From positions 1-62,606 of IMG/VR virus record IMGVR_UViG_3300035703_000095: a DNA stretch of 62,606 nucleotides; one strand, 5' to 3'. A model generated the notes under the pieces. It was not told the DNA's origin. It saw nothing but the letters and a program-made list of their open reading frames with translations, and did no database searches. Source of the stretch: a virus. Within the stretch, counting starts at the first letter, position 1. Each line of letters starts with the position of its first letter. Below, piece after piece: positions 1 to 6,992 of the stretch. Both the position numbers and the translations under genes were made by a program.

Positions 1-1
1 A

Positions 2-52
2 TCTTCATTTACAGGAAGTCTAGTTCTAAGATGGGGTGAGGCACAGGCATAA
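2..52 (+). CDS. Possible 3' end of an upstream gene (partial)
   Basis: Frame 2 is open from the window edge to a TAA at 50-52 and encodes about 16 residues ending in WGEAQA. A strong promoter begins at the next base, so an upstream gene ending here fits the layout. Too little is visible to name it, and the open frame could be chance. Confidence 0.3.
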   Translation, partial: SSFTGSLVLRWGEAQA

Positions 53-80
53 TTGACAATTTGGAAAATTGATATATAAT
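53..80 (+). promoter_or_regulatory. Sigma70-type early promoter
   Basis: TTGACA at 53-58 and TATAAT at 75-80 are separated by 16 bases, which is near-consensus. The predicted start at about 87 leaves a 17-base leader before the glutaredoxin ATG at 104. Confidence 0.8.
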
Positions 81-103
81 CTTATTATCACTTGATTTAA
101 AAA

Positions 104-340
104 ATGAAGTTTACAGTTTATTCGAAAGATGGTTGCCCATATTGCACAAAAGTGCAGCAAGTATTGGAGCTAGCAAACTTACAACATGTAGTTTATAAAT
201 TAAACGTTGATTTTACTCGTGAAGAATTTTATTCTGAATTTGGGGATGGGTCTACCTTTCCCCAAGTAATTGTCGATGACGTTCACATTGGTGGATGTAC
301 CGACACTGTTCAATACCTTAAAGAGCAAAATTTAGTTTAA
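104..340 (+). CDS. nrdC: Glutaredoxin
   Basis: This 78-residue protein is a dithiol glutaredoxin. The redox motif CPYC lies near residues 11-14, and the cis-proline stretch TFPQVIVDD and the glycine pair GGCTD follow in the usual places. Length and motif order match class I glutaredoxins. The family supplies electrons to ribonucleotide reductase and reduces mixed disulfides; in cyanophages it probably supports dNTP synthesis. It is the first gene after a strong promoter and its stop overlaps the next start (TAATG). Confidence 0.9.
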   Translation: MKFTVYSKDGCPYCTKVQQVLELANLQHVVYKLNVDFTREEFYSEFGDGSTFPQVIVDDVHIGGCTDTVQYLKEQNLV

Positions 341-699
341 TGACCAATACATTTCACGAAGTTTATGGTGATGTTGAGAAAGCAATCGACTATGCTTTCA
401 AAGGACAATTTGTTTTAAAGTTTTATGACTACCTGAAAATTCGTGGAGCTAAAAAGGTAGAGGTGGAAGAGTTTATCGAAAGTTCGACTGCCAATGAAAT
501 AAGTAACCTTGTAATGGATTTGGACGACTATCTTGAAGGTGGTTCAGATGAAATGCATAAACAACTTCGTGAGGGTTATGGGCATATTCCAAAACCAGAA
601 GCGAGAAAAATAAGAAACTACCTTTATAATATTCTCGAAGATGCCTGGAAATATAATCATGACAAAAGACCAGGAAGAAGGAAAAAGCAAACTAAATAA
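340..699 (+). CDS. Conserved cyanophage protein of unknown function
   Basis: A 119-residue, charged, probably mostly helical protein with a very basic C-terminus (RRKKQTK). I recognise no catalytic motif. Its start overlaps the glutaredoxin stop by one base and its 3' end overlaps the next gene by 41 bases, so it is translationally coupled within the first early operon. Confidence 0.7.
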   Translation: MTNTFHEVYGDVEKAIDYAFKGQFVLKFYDYLKIRGAKKVEVEEFIESSTANEISNLVMDLDDYLEGGSDEMHKQLREGYGHIPKPEARKIRNYLYNILEDAWKYNHDKRPGRRKKQTK

Positions 700-862
700 A
701 AACGAACCCCAAATTAATCGGGGAGTTGAGTTATTACTACGCAATAGGAGAAGATCAGAAAAACCAAAAACTTTTCAAGTGAAGTTTGGTAAAATGATCT
801 CTCTGTTCAAAAGAGAGTTTCACTTTTTTATAGAATTTCACTTTGATGTTAGGAAAAAATAA
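659..862 (+). CDS. Small basic phage protein
   Basis: From the ATG at 659 this encodes a 67-residue basic protein beginning MTKDQEEGK with a central arginine-rich run (LLLRNRRRS). The longer reading from 641 adds six residues inside the upstream gene. The start at 659 is preferred because the sequence that looks conserved begins there. Function unknown; the arginine cluster would suit nucleic-acid binding (inference). Confidence 0.6.
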   Translation: MTKDQEEGKSKLNKNEPQINRGVELLLRNRRRSEKPKTFQVKFGKMISLFKREFHFFIEFHFDVRKK

Positions 863-880
863 ACTCTCTGGAGAAAAAAA

Positions 881-1102
881 ATGCTAGCAGTAACTCTGAC
901 CATAGGGACATTAGTTTCAATTATGTTCTTTTTTGTAGGAGGTGTGGTAGGATGGTTGGCAAAGGAACATTTCTATCAAACTTCCCCAGTTTACACTCAC
1001 CCAGAGATGTTTGATCACAATGGGAATGTAATACCCGACGAAATTTTAGCTGTGAGATTTGAAAATGACTACGACTACGAAGACGAAGAAGACGACGACT
1101 GA
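881..1102 (+). CDS. Small single-pass membrane protein with acidic tail
   Basis: The 73-residue protein has one hydrophobic segment at about residues 3-27, then a soluble part ending in a very acidic tail (about 10 Asp/Glu in the last 14 residues). A good ribosome binding site (ctctggag) lies 8-14 bases upstream. Its 3' end overlaps the next gene by 44 bases. It is probably inserted in the host inner membrane; role unknown. Confidence 0.7.
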   Translation: MLAVTLTIGTLVSIMFFFVGGVVGWLAKEHFYQTSPVYTHPEMFDHNGNVIPDEILAVRFENDYDYEDEEDDD

Positions 1103-1637
1103 AAAACCTATCGAAACTCTTCCGACAAACCCTTTTGTTTTTGAGATTTTAGAACTTGCTTCAAAGCAAAGAACTAATGCAAAGAAAGTTGAAGTTCTTA
1201 AAACTTACGAGCACGATTCATTAAAGACTATTTTTATTTGGAATTTTGATGAAAGTGTTATCTCTCTTCTTCCTGAAGGTGATGTTCCCTATGCAGATCC
1301 AAAAGAGCAAACAGTATATTCTGGATCTCTTTCAGAAAATTTATCAAGAGAAGCAGCAGGTGGAGAATCTGCCACTGGACAAGATCTGGTGGCCAGAGGT
1401 CGTACATCTCTCCGCAGAGAATATCAAAACCTTTATCACTATGTTAGGGGTGGAAATAATACTCTTACAACGGTTCGTCGTGAAATGATGTTTATCAATC
1501 TTCTGCAAGGTCTTCATCCAAAAGAAGCAGAGGTTTTGATTCTTACAAAAGATAAGCGACTGACCGATAAATACAAGATAACTTTTGAGAATGTGAAAGA
1601 GGCATATCCAGATGTTCAGTGGGGTGGCCGTTCGTGA
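1059..1637 (+). CDS. Conserved cyanophage protein (DUF6433-like)
   Basis: A 192-residue protein with a threonine/lysine-rich start (an in-frame ATG at 1065 is also possible), then a conserved-looking core including FVFEILELASKQR and FIWNFDESVISLLPEGDVPY. I recall this core from T4-like cyanophage proteins, possibly DUF6433, but could not check. The late stretch with RREMMFINLLQGLHPKEAEVL may contact nucleic acid (inference). It overlaps both neighbours. Confidence 0.7.
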   Translation: MKMTTTTKTKKTTTEKPIETLPTNPFVFEILELASKQRTNAKKVEVLKTYEHDSLKTIFIWNFDESVISLLPEGDVPYADPKEQTVYSGSLSENLSREAAGGESATGQDLVARGRTSLRREYQNLYHYVRGGNNTLTTVRREMMFINLLQGLHPKEAEVLILTKDKRLTDKYKITFENVKEAYPDVQWGGRS

Positions 1638-1663
1638 CTATTGCAACTGATACGGAGAAGGGT

Positions 1664-1969
1664 ATGGCAGAATATTCAAATGAAGAGAGAATTATTTCGC
1701 CTAGTGCATATGGATGTGAAATTCTTCTAGAAAAAACATCTCTTGCTCAAGCAAAGGACTCTTCTTTTCCCAGTGATGCGTATCTAATTTGGTACAAAGT
1801 AGAAGAAGAAACTTGTATTGATTTGGTAAGAGGGACTAGAGTTCGTATTTTTGATATGTATTATGATAAACTAGGCCCTGGTGCAGTTCAAAAAATTGAT
1901 TTTGGATATGGAAGAACAAATCCAAAACTGTGGGGTATTAAACAACCGGAGAAAAAGAAGAGAAAATGA
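1664..1969 (+). CDS. Conserved phage protein of unknown function
   Basis: The ATG at 1664 gives a 101-residue protein beginning MAEYSNEER. It is preferred over the upstream ATG at 1619 because a GGAGAAGG ribosome binding site sits just before it and the extra residues would overlap the preceding gene. The C-terminus is lysine-rich. It overlaps the next gene by four bases. No function can be assigned. Confidence 0.65.
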   Translation: MAEYSNEERIISPSAYGCEILLEKTSLAQAKDSSFPSDAYLIWYKVEEETCIDLVRGTRVRIFDMYYDKLGPGAVQKIDFGYGRTNPKLWGIKQPEKKKRK

Positions 1970-2178
1970 GTGCTGGATTTGGAGGTCAGGGAAAAGAAAA
2001 TAGAGTCGGTAAAGACGCAAATATAACCATTGACCTAGATAACATCGATCAAGTTATCAAGAAATATAAGAAGATTAGAAAATATATGAAGTCTTCTTTG
2101 TTTGCCGTAAAAACAATTGACGGCACAGAAGAAGTTGTGAGTTCGCTTATCAAAGAAGCGGAGGAGAATCCTTTGTAA
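1966..2178 (+). CDS. Small hypothetical protein
   Basis: Seventy residues with a glycine-rich start, a basic middle (KKYKKIRKYMK) and an acidic end. It overlaps the genes on both sides (ATGA and TAATG junctions), so it belongs to the same translationally coupled operon that ends in speD. I do not recognise a family. Confidence 0.6.
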   Translation: MSAGFGGQGKENRVGKDANITIDLDNIDQVIKKYKKIRKYMKSSLFAVKTIDGTEEVVSSLIKEAEENPL

Positions 2179-2504
2179 TGGGAAAACATTATCTACTTAA
2201 TTTGTATGGATGCTCATTTGTCCTACTGGACGATGAGCGTTGTCTTATAGATTTACTAGAAAATGCAGCCGCTGCAAGTGGTGCTACAGTAATTCAAACC
2301 ATTTCTAAAAAGTTTGATCCTCAGGGAGTTACTGTACTCTGTTTGCTGTCAGAAAGTCATATCAGTATTCATACTTGGCCAGAGGAAGGAACTGCAGCAG
2401 TAGATGTTTATACTTGTGGTGATTGCAACCCAAAGATTGGATGTGATATTATTATTCAACAACTTTATGCAACTGATCATAAGTTAACTTATATTGAGCG
2501 GTAA
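2178..2504 (+). CDS. speD: S-adenosylmethionine decarboxylase proenzyme
   Basis: This 108-residue protein matches the prokaryotic class of AdoMetDC. The processing motif LSESHISIHTWPE lies at residues 58-70, and self-cleavage between Glu59 and Ser60 would create the pyruvoyl group. The catalytic-cysteine region YTCGDC follows at 79-83. The enzyme makes decarboxylated SAM for spermidine synthesis, and speD is a recognised cyanophage auxiliary gene. It is about the usual length and looks intact. It is the last gene before a new promoter and riboswitch. Confidence 0.92.
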   Translation: MGKHYLLNLYGCSFVLLDDERCLIDLLENAAAASGATVIQTISKKFDPQGVTVLCLLSESHISIHTWPEEGTAAVDVYTCGDCNPKIGCDIIIQQLYATDHKLTYIER

Positions 2505-2522
2505 CAAATGTTACAAAAGTAC

Positions 2523-2551
2523 TTGACTATATAAGTCAATGGGTCTATAAT
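2523..2551 (+). promoter_or_regulatory. Near-consensus sigma70 promoter before the riboswitch
   Basis: TTGACT at 2523-2528 and TATAAT at 2546-2551 have the ideal 17-base spacing. The predicted start, about seven bases further on, falls at the first base of the riboswitch aptamer, so transcripts from here begin with the aptamer. Confidence 0.85.
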
Positions 2552-2558
2552 TACCCAA

Positions 2559-2603
2559 CGTTCATCCCTATGGGACGGAAGTAAGCCGACTCGGAACGGA
2601 TCG
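2559..2603 (+). ncRNA. Glutamine-II (downstream-peptide) riboswitch aptamer
   Basis: The sequence fits the glutamine-II aptamer pattern. CGTTC (2559-2563) pairs with GAACG (2594-2598) to close P1, CCC (2566-2568) pairs with GGG (2572-2574), and the hallmark ACGGAAGTA follows at 2575-2583. This class binds L-glutamine and is known from picocyanobacteria and their phages upstream of very short genes. Here it lies between a strong promoter and a 50-codon gene. The three-prime half (GCCGACTCGGAACG) differs slightly from the usual CGAAGGAACG; a closer copy of that half lies at 2755-2770. Confidence 0.82.
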
Positions 2604-2610
2604 TTCATCT

Positions 2611-2763
2611 ATGGAAGCACTCATTCTAACCTGCTTACAAGCACAATTAATTGCTGGAAGAGTCTATCAACAAGGTCTTCCGAAACAAGCAAAGAATGAT
2701 TTAATTTGGGAGATTAAACAGATCTCTCCAAAGGAGTGTAAAATAGACGCAAAAGCCGACTGA
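2611..2763 (+). CDS. Riboswitch-associated small peptide
   Basis: A 50-residue ORF (MEALILTCLQ...CKIDAKAD) begins eight bases after the glutamine aptamer. In this RNA class the controlled gene is typically a short peptide, which fits. No classic ribosome binding site is present; GGAACGGA, the three-prime strand of P1, is the only purine-rich stretch near the start, so ligand-stabilised P1 could hide it (inference). Host homologues of such genes can be glutamine-synthetase regulators, but I see no proof of that here. Confidence 0.75.
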   Translation: MEALILTCLQAQLIAGRVYQQGLPKQAKNDLIWEIKQISPKECKIDAKAD

Positions 2764-2803
2764 AGGAACGCTCTTTAACCTAAAAAACTAAGGAGAAAAC
2801 CTA

Positions 2804-2941
2804 ATGTCTAAAGTAGTATATCGCGGCGTTGAATACGATACGCAAAAGCGTTTAGAGTATCAACAGCAGATGATGCAACAACCCCAACAGTACAACGAAA
2901 CCTATCGCGGTGTTAAGTTTGTAAAGGAGGGGCACAAATGA
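2804..2941 (+). CDS. Small YRG-repeat protein (DUF4278-like)
   Basis: The 45-residue protein contains two copies of a short motif, VVYRGVEY near the start and TYRGVKF near the end, separated by a Gln/Met-rich linker. The YRG motifs resemble DUF4278, a small family common in cyanobacteria. A strong AAGGAG ribosome binding site lies at 2790-2795. The stop overlaps the next start (ATGA). Function unknown. Confidence 0.7.
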   Translation: MSKVVYRGVEYDTQKRLEYQQQMMQQPQQYNETYRGVKFVKEGHK

Positions 2942-3039
2942 ATACTTACTTCGTTCGTTATCTCAAGAAAAAAGCAAAGAAGGAACAACTTCTTCATAAC
3001 GCACAATTGAATATGGCAAAGCAACCACAAGTTGCATGA
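2938..3039 (+). CDS. Very small basic protein
   Basis: A 33-residue lysine-rich peptide (YLKKKAKKEQ) whose ATG overlaps the stop of the preceding gene and is preceded by AAAGGAGG. It ends just before a strong terminator, which supports it as the last gene of the riboswitch operon. Function unknown. Confidence 0.6.
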   Translation: MNTYFVRYLKKKAKKEQLLHNAQLNMAKQPQVA

Positions 3040-3042
3040 TAT

Positions 3043-3072
3043 AAGAGGGGACTTGACTCCCCTCTTTTTTTT
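3043..3072 (+). terminator. Rho-independent terminator
   Basis: A perfect 9-bp stem, AAGAGGGGA (3043-3051) with TCCCCTCTT (3058-3066), has a six-base loop and is followed by a run of T to 3072. It ends the riboswitch operon. Confidence 0.93.
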
Positions 3073-3075
3073 AAC

Positions 3076-3081
3076 TATAAT
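3076..3081 (+). promoter_or_regulatory. -10 element directly after the terminator
   Basis: TATAAT begins four bases after the terminator T-run and ends 22 bases before the ATG at 3103. The same terminator-then-TATAAT arrangement recurs elsewhere in this window. No good -35 is visible. Confidence 0.6.
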
Positions 3082-3102
3082 TAGTTCATCAGGATTGATT
3101 CT

Positions 3103-3282
3103 ATGGATAAAGAAAAACTCAAACTGATTGTAAAAAATCTTGAATCTCTTGTAGAATGCCTTAAATCGGAAGTTTATTCTGATCCAGAGTCTTATAAACA
3201 AGAGTCTAGATATAATCAAATTTCTAATTACATAACAGATTACGACGAAGTATTTTATGACGATGATGGATATCCCGACTGA
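3103..3282 (+). CDS. Small acidic hypothetical protein
   Basis: A 59-residue protein (MDKEKLKLIV...) with an acidic, tyrosine-rich C-terminus ending DDDGYPD. It lies between a terminator/-10 element and thyX and overlaps the longest thyX reading. Probably a thyX co-transcribed early protein of unknown role. Confidence 0.65.
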   Translation: MDKEKLKLIVKNLESLVECLKSEVYSDPESYKQESRYNQISNYITDYDEVFYDDDGYPD

Positions 3283-3982
3283 ATATGAGTTCATGAAACC
3301 AGAAGTAAAACTCATTAGTGTGACACCAGATGCAGAGAAGCATATGGCGTATTGTGCAAGGGTTAGTAACCCTAATAACCAACATAATGATAAGTTTTCT
3401 GGTCTTCTCAAGTATTGCATTCAGCATCAACACTGGAGCATCTTTGAGCAGGCTTCAATGACTGTTGAGATCAATACTACAAGAGGAATTGCAGCCCAGA
3501 TACTGCGCCACCGTTCGTTTACATTCCAGGAATTTTCACAACGGTATGCCGACACAAATCTTTTGGGCGGAACTATTCCTCTTCCAGAACTGCGCCGACA
3601 AGATGATAAGAATCGTCAAAATAGTATTGATGACATTCCCGATTATTTGAAACTGGTTCTCCTAGAGGACATTCGCGTTCTCTTTGAGCACTCTCAGAGG
3701 GTCTACAATCGCCTTCTAGAGAAAGGTGTGGCAAAGGAGTGCGCTCGCTTTGTATTGCCCTTAGCGACGCCTACACGCCTCTATATGACTGGCTCTGTAA
3801 GGTCATGGGTGCATTATATCGATCTCCGTTCGGCCCATGGAACGCAGAAAGAACACATGGAGATTGCAGAACTGGTTCGTTGTATTTTTACTTGCCAGTT
3901 TCCTGCAGTATCTGAAGCACTTGGGTGGACTCGTGATGGATGTTCTGAGTGTGTAGATGCTCCATCCATCACCATTGAATAA
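3257..3982 (+). CDS. thyX: Flavin-dependent thymidylate synthase
   Basis: The protein carries the ThyX signature RHRSFTFQEFSQR (RHRxxSxxxxSxR) at about residues 85-97, plus the later conserved run ARFVLPLATPTRLYMTGS and the RSAHGTQKEH segment. ThyX makes dTMP from dUMP with FADH2 and methylene-tetrahydrofolate and is common in cyanophages. The longest reading has 241 residues. The in-frame ATG at 3293 (MKPEVKL) clears the upstream gene and may be the true start; 3266 is another option. Confidence 0.93.
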   Translation: MTMMDIPTEYEFMKPEVKLISVTPDAEKHMAYCARVSNPNNQHNDKFSGLLKYCIQHQHWSIFEQASMTVEINTTRGIAAQILRHRSFTFQEFSQRYADTNLLGGTIPLPELRRQDDKNRQNSIDDIPDYLKLVLLEDIRVLFEHSQRVYNRLLEKGVAKECARFVLPLATPTRLYMTGSVRSWVHYIDLRSAHGTQKEHMEIAELVRCIFTCQFPAVSEALGWTRDGCSECVDAPSITIE

Positions 3983-3985
3983 ATA
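3979..3985 (+). promoter_or_regulatory. Possible late promoter
   Basis: ATAAATA overlaps the thyX stop, 23 bases before the ATG at 4008. The motif is short and the gene is not obviously structural, so this is tentative. Confidence 0.4.
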
Positions 3986-4007
3986 AACTTACATATTATT
4001 TTAATAA

Positions 4008-4256
4008 ATGGCAACATATCCTGTTATCAATAAACAAACTGGTGAACAAAAAGAAGTGACTCTTAGCGTTCACGATTGGGATCAGTGGAAAAAAGATAAT
4101 CCCGATTGGGATAGAGATTGGTCCGATCCAAGTACATGTCCATCATCTGGAGAACTTGGCGAAGTCTATGATCGACTCAAAAAGTCTCATCCTGGATGGA
4201 ATGATGTTCTTCACGCAGCATCAAAAGCTCCAGGATCAAAAGTAAAACCAATCTGA
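4008..4256 (+). CDS. Conserved cyanophage protein
   Basis: An 82-residue protein rich in Trp and Asp (KKDNPDWDRDWSDP) starting MATYPVINKQTGE. The beginning resembles FmdB-like short phage proteins, but the zinc-ribbon cysteines are missing (only one Cys), so no metal site is expected. It sits just before phoH. Function unknown. Confidence 0.65.
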   Translation: MATYPVINKQTGEQKEVTLSVHDWDQWKKDNPDWDRDWSDPSTCPSSGELGEVYDRLKKSHPGWNDVLHAASKAPGSKVKPI

Positions 4257-4267
4257 TTTTTATTAAA

Positions 4268-5023
4268 ATGCCCACAAAAAGAAATGCACCAAAAACTCCT
4301 GTTCCATTTGGCATGAGCAATAGACAAATGAAGAGAAAGAAACCAATCAATTCTGATTTGATGAGGACTATTGAACCTCTAACTGAAAATCAAGAAGAAC
4401 TCTTCCGCTGCTATAAAAACGACCAGAACCTAGTTGCATACGGTTGTGCTGGCACAGGTAAAACATTCATTACTCTTTATAATGCGCTAAGAGATGTACT
4501 AAATGAAAAAACTCCTTACGAAAAAATCTATATCGTTAGGTCTCTTGTTGCTACTCGGGAAATTGGTTTCCTTCCTGGTGATCATGAAGATAAGTCATCA
4601 CTTTATCAAATTCCCTATAAGAATATGGTGAAGTATATGTTTGAGATGCCAGATGAGTCATCCTTTGAAATGCTCTATGGCAATCTTAAAACTCAAGGTA
4701 CAATCAGCTTTTGGAGCACTTCTTTTATTCGTGGAACAACTCTTGACAATGCAATCATTATCGTTGATGAGTTCCAAAACTTGAACTATCATGAACTTGA
4801 TAGCATCATTACTCGTGTTGGTGAGAATAGTAAAATTATGTTCTGTGGTGATGCTACCCAGTCTGATCTTATTAAGACCAATGAAAAGAATGGCATTGTT
4901 GACTTCATGAAAGTCCTTCGTATCATGCCTTCAATTGATATTATTGAATTTGGAGTAGAAGATATTGTTCGCTCTGGATTAGTGAAAGAATATATTCTTG
5001 CGAAAATGGAAGTTGGTGTATGA
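4268..5023 (+). CDS. phoH: PhoH-like P-loop ATPase
   Basis: The 251-residue protein has a Walker A motif GCAGTGKT at about residues 59-66 and a Walker B IIIVDEFQN near residue 160, followed by the FCGDATQSD motif, as in the C-terminal ATPase of bacterial PhoH. The family is an ATPase often linked with RNA handling or phosphate stress and is a common marker in cyanophages. The N-terminal 40 residues are basic. Its stop overlaps the next start by four bases. Confidence 0.93.
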   Translation: MPTKRNAPKTPVPFGMSNRQMKRKKPINSDLMRTIEPLTENQEELFRCYKNDQNLVAYGCAGTGKTFITLYNALRDVLNEKTPYEKIYIVRSLVATREIGFLPGDHEDKSSLYQIPYKNMVKYMFEMPDESSFEMLYGNLKTQGTISFWSTSFIRGTTLDNAIIIVDEFQNLNYHELDSIITRVGENSKIMFCGDATQSDLIKTNEKNGIVDFMKVLRIMPSIDIIEFGVEDIVRSGLVKEYILAKMEVGV

Positions 5024-5703
5024 GTTTTATTCATCATAATTTTTTAGGTGACGTTGAATTAGAAAAAAAAGAACAGAACGGCATCCGTCTCTATAATCTA
5101 CCAAATGGAGAATGGGTGCCTTCTATTACTTCGGTCACTTCTTTTTACAATCGTCAGATCTTCGTGAAGTGGAGAGAGCGTGTTGGCCTTGAAGAAGCAA
5201 ATCGTATTACTAAAAGAGCGACTGCAAGAGGAACTGACTTTCACCAAGTCTGTCAGGATTATCTTGAGAATAAAGAACTAAACTGGGATGATTATCAACC
5301 CATGACAAAGTTTATGTTTCATCATTTGAAACCTGAACTTGATAAGATAAATAATATTCATGCAATTGAAAGAACTTTATACTCTGAGTACTTTGGGCTT
5401 GCTGGACGAGTAGATTGTATTGCAGAGTATGATGGAGAACTTGCAGTTATTGACTTCAAGACCTCTGAAAAAATTAAACCAGAAGAATGGATTGAAAATT
5501 ATTTCGTTCAGGAGATGTTCTATGCATCTGCCTATTATGAAATGACTCAAATTCCAATTAAAAAATTAATAACATTGATGGTTACTCCTGGTGGAGAAGT
5601 TAAAGTATTTGACAAAAGAAACAAAGACGATTATATTAAACTATTAGTTCGTTATATTAAAGAATTTGTACATCACAATACTGGGACAACGAATGGAGAA
5701 TGA
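5020..5703 (+). CDS. PD-(D/E)XK superfamily exonuclease
   Basis: The 227-residue protein carries the core of a PD-(D/E)XK nuclease: GRVDC near residue 130, then AVIDFKTS (the D-x-K pair) about 12 residues later and a downstream QEMFYASAYY helix (QxxxY motif), as in Cas4/RecB-type nucleases. It is likely an exonuclease in phage recombination or host DNA breakdown. It lies between phoH and gene 33 and overlaps both. Confidence 0.8.
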   Translation: MSFIHHNFLGDVELEKKEQNGIRLYNLPNGEWVPSITSVTSFYNRQIFVKWRERVGLEEANRITKRATARGTDFHQVCQDYLENKELNWDDYQPMTKFMFHHLKPELDKINNIHAIERTLYSEYFGLAGRVDCIAEYDGELAVIDFKTSEKIKPEEWIENYFVQEMFYASAYYEMTQIPIKKLITLMVTPGGEVKVFDKRNKDDYIKLLVRYIKEFVHHNTGTTNGE

Positions 5704-5950
5704 ATTAGAAAAGGTATTAGAGAGTAAATTTTTCTGCCCTTCTCGTTTCGCTCAAGAAATTGAAAATCTTGTTCATAGTGAAGAGAAGATGAGCTACATC
5801 GATGCGATTATTCTTTTTTGCGAGAAGAATAACATCGATGTTGAGTCTGTACCTAAACTGATTTCAAAACCATTGAAAGAAAAAATTAAGTATGAAGCTA
5901 TGGAACTTAACTTCCTCAAAAAGACTTCCAGAGCAAAATTGGTATTTTAA
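5693..5950 (+). CDS. 33: Late promoter transcription accessory protein gp33
   Basis: From the ATG at 5693 this encodes 85 residues. The stretch MSYIDAIILFCEKNNIDVE followed by PLKEKIKYEA aligns by eye with the middle and C-terminus of T4 gp33. In T4, gp33 bridges RNA polymerase to the sliding clamp to activate late transcription. The many TATAAATA-type promoters in this window are its expected targets. The longer reading from 5666 is embedded in the upstream nuclease gene and less likely. Confidence 0.8.
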   Translation: MENELEKVLESKFFCPSRFAQEIENLVHSEEKMSYIDAIILFCEKNNIDVESVPKLISKPLKEKIKYEAMELNFLKKTSRAKLVF

Positions 5951-6005
5951 TCCATTTTTGGTCGAAAAAAACTCCGGCAAAAAATTCCCTATATTACTTT
6001 TTTGA

Positions 6006-6602
6006 ATGATGCCTTTTGATGCCTATAAATGTTATTTGTCTTTAAAGAATCATTTCACTAAAGACAGTTATGACTACCATAAGTATTGTGGTAAGAGTCG
6101 TGCAACTGTTCAATCTTTTTATAAGAGAAAAGATCGAATGTGGTTCGAAAAAGTTGCACGACAAAAGACCGACAAGGAAGTGATAGATTTTTTTGTAGCC
6201 AATTTCGTTTCCTGTAATGATCCCGAAACCCTTTGGATTGGGGAAATGATCAAAGAAGGTGAAGTGAGATATCAAAATTGGCAAAAGAAAATCCAATCAC
6301 TTTCTTATATTTTTAAAGAAGAATCTCAAAGTCTCTTTGAAGAGAACAAATTTGAGGATGTTTTTAAGTGCTCAAAAGGACATCCCATTCTTCTCAAGAA
6401 GTTCCTGAACGGGAAAATTAGCCTGGAAACACTAGTCATCTACGATAGAATTTTCCTGTTCGGGAATACGTTTGATAAGAAACTTCAAGACCCGGTGTGG
6501 CAAACCGTCAGTCGTAGGATTAAAAAATATAATCCGTTTCTAAATATTGATGTATTTCGTTTTCGTAAAATTTTGAAAGAAATCGTTCTGGAGGATTCAT
6601 GA
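6006..6602 (+). CDS. 59: DNA helicase loader gp59
   Basis: The 198-residue, basic, helical protein begins with FDAYKCYLSLKNHF and has KYCGKSRATVQSFYKRKDRMWFEK-like features that match T4 gp59, including the later LLKKFLNGKISLETLVIYD segment. gp59 loads the gp41 helicase on gp32-coated forks. Length is close to T4 gp59 (217). It is followed closely by the gp32 gene, as expected. An ATG three bases downstream is an equal alternative start. Confidence 0.87.
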   Translation: MMPFDAYKCYLSLKNHFTKDSYDYHKYCGKSRATVQSFYKRKDRMWFEKVARQKTDKEVIDFFVANFVSCNDPETLWIGEMIKEGEVRYQNWQKKIQSLSYIFKEESQSLFEENKFEDVFKCSKGHPILLKKFLNGKISLETLVIYDRIFLFGNTFDKKLQDPVWQTVSRRIKKYNPFLNIDVFRFRKILKEIVLEDS

Positions 6603-6943
6603 CTTTCTTCAATTCTGAAGTTGTCCGCGCAGAGATGACTGAAATTGCGGAACTGCAAGAAGAAGTTTATTCAAACGTCTTCAAATTTCCTGCAATGTCG
6701 AAAGAAGAAAAACTTGAACATGTTGGTCTTTTGGAAAGACTTCTAGATAAACAAAAAGTTCTTTATACAAGAATGAGTTTGTCTGATGATCCAGAAGCTA
6801 AAGAAATGAAGGAAAGAATTATGCAATCTGCGATCATGATGGGTATGCCTCCTGGCACTGATATGAGCATCATTTTGAACAATATGTCCAGAATGCTTGA
6901 ATTGATGAAAACCCAGATTGACAAGACGGGTTCCGACCTGTAG
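6599..6943 (+). CDS. DUF1825 family protein
   Basis: The protein (114 residues) begins FFNSEVVRAEMTEIAELQE and continues with a paired-helix pattern (LLERLLDKQKVLYTRMSLSDDPEAKE), matching DUF1825, a family found in cyanobacteria and cyanophages. The C-terminus adds a Met-rich segment (IMMGMPPGTDM). The start overlaps the gp59 stop. Function is unknown; its fixed place between gp59 and gp32 suggests a link to replication. Confidence 0.8.
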   Translation: MTFFNSEVVRAEMTEIAELQEEVYSNVFKFPAMSKEEKLEHVGLLERLLDKQKVLYTRMSLSDDPEAKEMKERIMQSAIMMGMPPGTDMSIILNNMSRMLELMKTQIDKTGSDL

Positions 6944-6992
6944 AATAACGAAGTACACAAAAGCCAAATCCGTACAAATCCGAGGTAATCTA

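Noticed and set aside
5951-6005. Promoter before gp59 (TATATT at 5990-5995)
   Set aside because: No -35 or MotA-like box at suitable distance; the A/T-rich gap alone is not enough to call a promoter.
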